In this document: in pieces, positions 63,638 to 64,000 of the stretch
Numbering within the stretch: position 1 is the stretch's first letter
Layout of the letters: each line of letters starts with the position of its first letter
Assembly (NCBI RefSeq): GCF_013410115.1
Contig: NZ_JACCCV010000002.1
Span: forward strand, 1,116,001 to 1,180,000
Origin: Tunturiibacter gelidiferens
GTDB lineage: Bacteria; Acidobacteriota; Terriglobia; Terriglobales; Acidobacteriaceae
DNA: 64,000 nucleotides
Direction of reading: 5' to 3'
Notes under the pieces: generated by a model
Seen by the model: only the letters and a program-made list of their open reading frames with translations
What the model was told of the DNA's origin: nothing
The model's database searches: none
Translations under genes and position numbers: made by a program

Positions 63638-64000
63638 TCACGTGAATCGAGTCCGCCGCCAAAGACACCACCCTCCGACGAAGAGACTAATCATCAACAC
63701 CACACTCAGAAACACGGCCCAACGAAAGTCCATCGTCAGCGGTGGCGTCATTGCCCGAACTCCCAGAGTGACAAAGACCGCAGTCGCAGTCAGAACGATG
63801 ACGTAGTCCCACCAACGACGCCGTCTGTCTCTTCCGTCGAGTTCATCTCCGGCCTGCGCCATCATCGTTCGCTGGTAGTTCAAGCCGTACCGATTGCACT
63901 CCCGCATTACAGCCTCATTCGTCGAACTTCGCTCCTTTGCCGATGCCACCGCTGTGCTGATAGCGAGTGCACCAAGGATCATAATGACTGACCCTGCAAT
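63638..64000 (-). CDS. Hypothetical membrane protein (may continue beyond the window)
   Basis: A frame with ATG at 63982 gives 114 residues, but it stays open to base 64000, so the real start may lie outside. An N-terminal hydrophobic stretch (MILGALAISTAVASA), a charged middle (DELDGRDRRRRWW) and two C-terminal helices (YVIVLTATAVFVTLGVRAM, AVFLSVVLMISLFVGGWCLW) indicate a membrane protein. No family recognised. It is convergent with the TetR gene. Confidence 0.5.
   Translation of the reverse strand: MAGSVIMILGALAISTAVASAKERSSTNEAVMRECNRYGLNYQRTMMAQAGDELDGRDRRRRWWDYVIVLTATAVFVTLGVRAMTPPLTMDFRWAVFLSVVLMISLFVGGWCLWRRTRFT

Overview
The window looks like a chromosomal stretch of a soil acidobacterium of the class Terriglobia (Edaphobacter, Granulicella or Terriglobus type). 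The grounds are two Oar-like TonB-dependent receptors with an N-terminal carboxypeptidase-regulatory domain, a CRTAC1/ASPIC-UnbV protein next to a multiheme cytochrome with TPRs, a kumamolisin-type S53 peptidase, a giant NHL/MBG/Ig-repeat exoprotein, GC-rich strongly biased codons and dispersed GAGCGAAGC-type palindromic repeats. The genus assignment is inference. No phage, insertion sequence or CRISPR array was found.

Layout. 0-5 kb: 3' end of hmgA (tyrosine catabolism), then on the minus strand a DUF5666-like exported protein followed by an Oar-like receptor. 5-12 kb: minus-strand trehalose operon GH15-treY-treZ. 12-14 kb: an unusual glycosyltransferase-like protein and a small MscS-like membrane protein. 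14-20 kb: S53 peptidase, SnoaL-like protein, exported beta-propeller, a secreted hypothetical, then about 750 bp of intergenic repeats and an AhpD-like gene broken by one stop codon. 20.9-26.3 kb: a three-subunit molybdenum hydroxylase (Mo, 2Fe-2S, FAD; overlapping genes), convergent with its maturation genes xdhC and mocA. 26.7-33.7 kb: a 1744-residue repeat exoprotein and an OmpA-like outer-membrane protein. 34-36 kb: tRNA-Pro(CGG), a decayed AraC regulator, and small genes including a 57-residue membrane peptide. 36-38.6 kb: DUF4126 protein, a MerA-like flavoprotein and an HTH-Mop regulator. 38.7-48.2 kb: receptor plus multiheme cytochrome, TPR and CRTAC1 proteins. 48.5-52.1 kb: GH43, hppD and fahA. 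52.3-57.8 kb: RND efflux pump pair and a queuosine-precursor transporter. 57.9-64 kb: tRNA-Glu(TTC) followed by an accessory-looking tract (DUF4239, ArsR, two SDRs, DinB and MFS remnants facing each other, isochorismatase-like protein, TetR).

How the parts work together. HppD, HmgA and FahA are three of the enzymes of one tyrosine/homogentisate pathway, but hmgA lies on the plus strand at the left edge and fahA-hppD on the minus strand 50 kb away. A palindromic intergenic repeat sits exactly at both breakpoints, so an inversion of about 51 kb that split a former hmgA-fahA-hppD operon is the simplest explanation and the most testable result here. TreY and TreZ make trehalose from maltodextrins. 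The molybdenum hydroxylase genes sit with their own cofactor-maturation genes. The 38-48 kb cluster is the best candidate for an uncharacterised envelope system (uptake coupled to redox chemistry), but its substrate cannot be read from the sequence.
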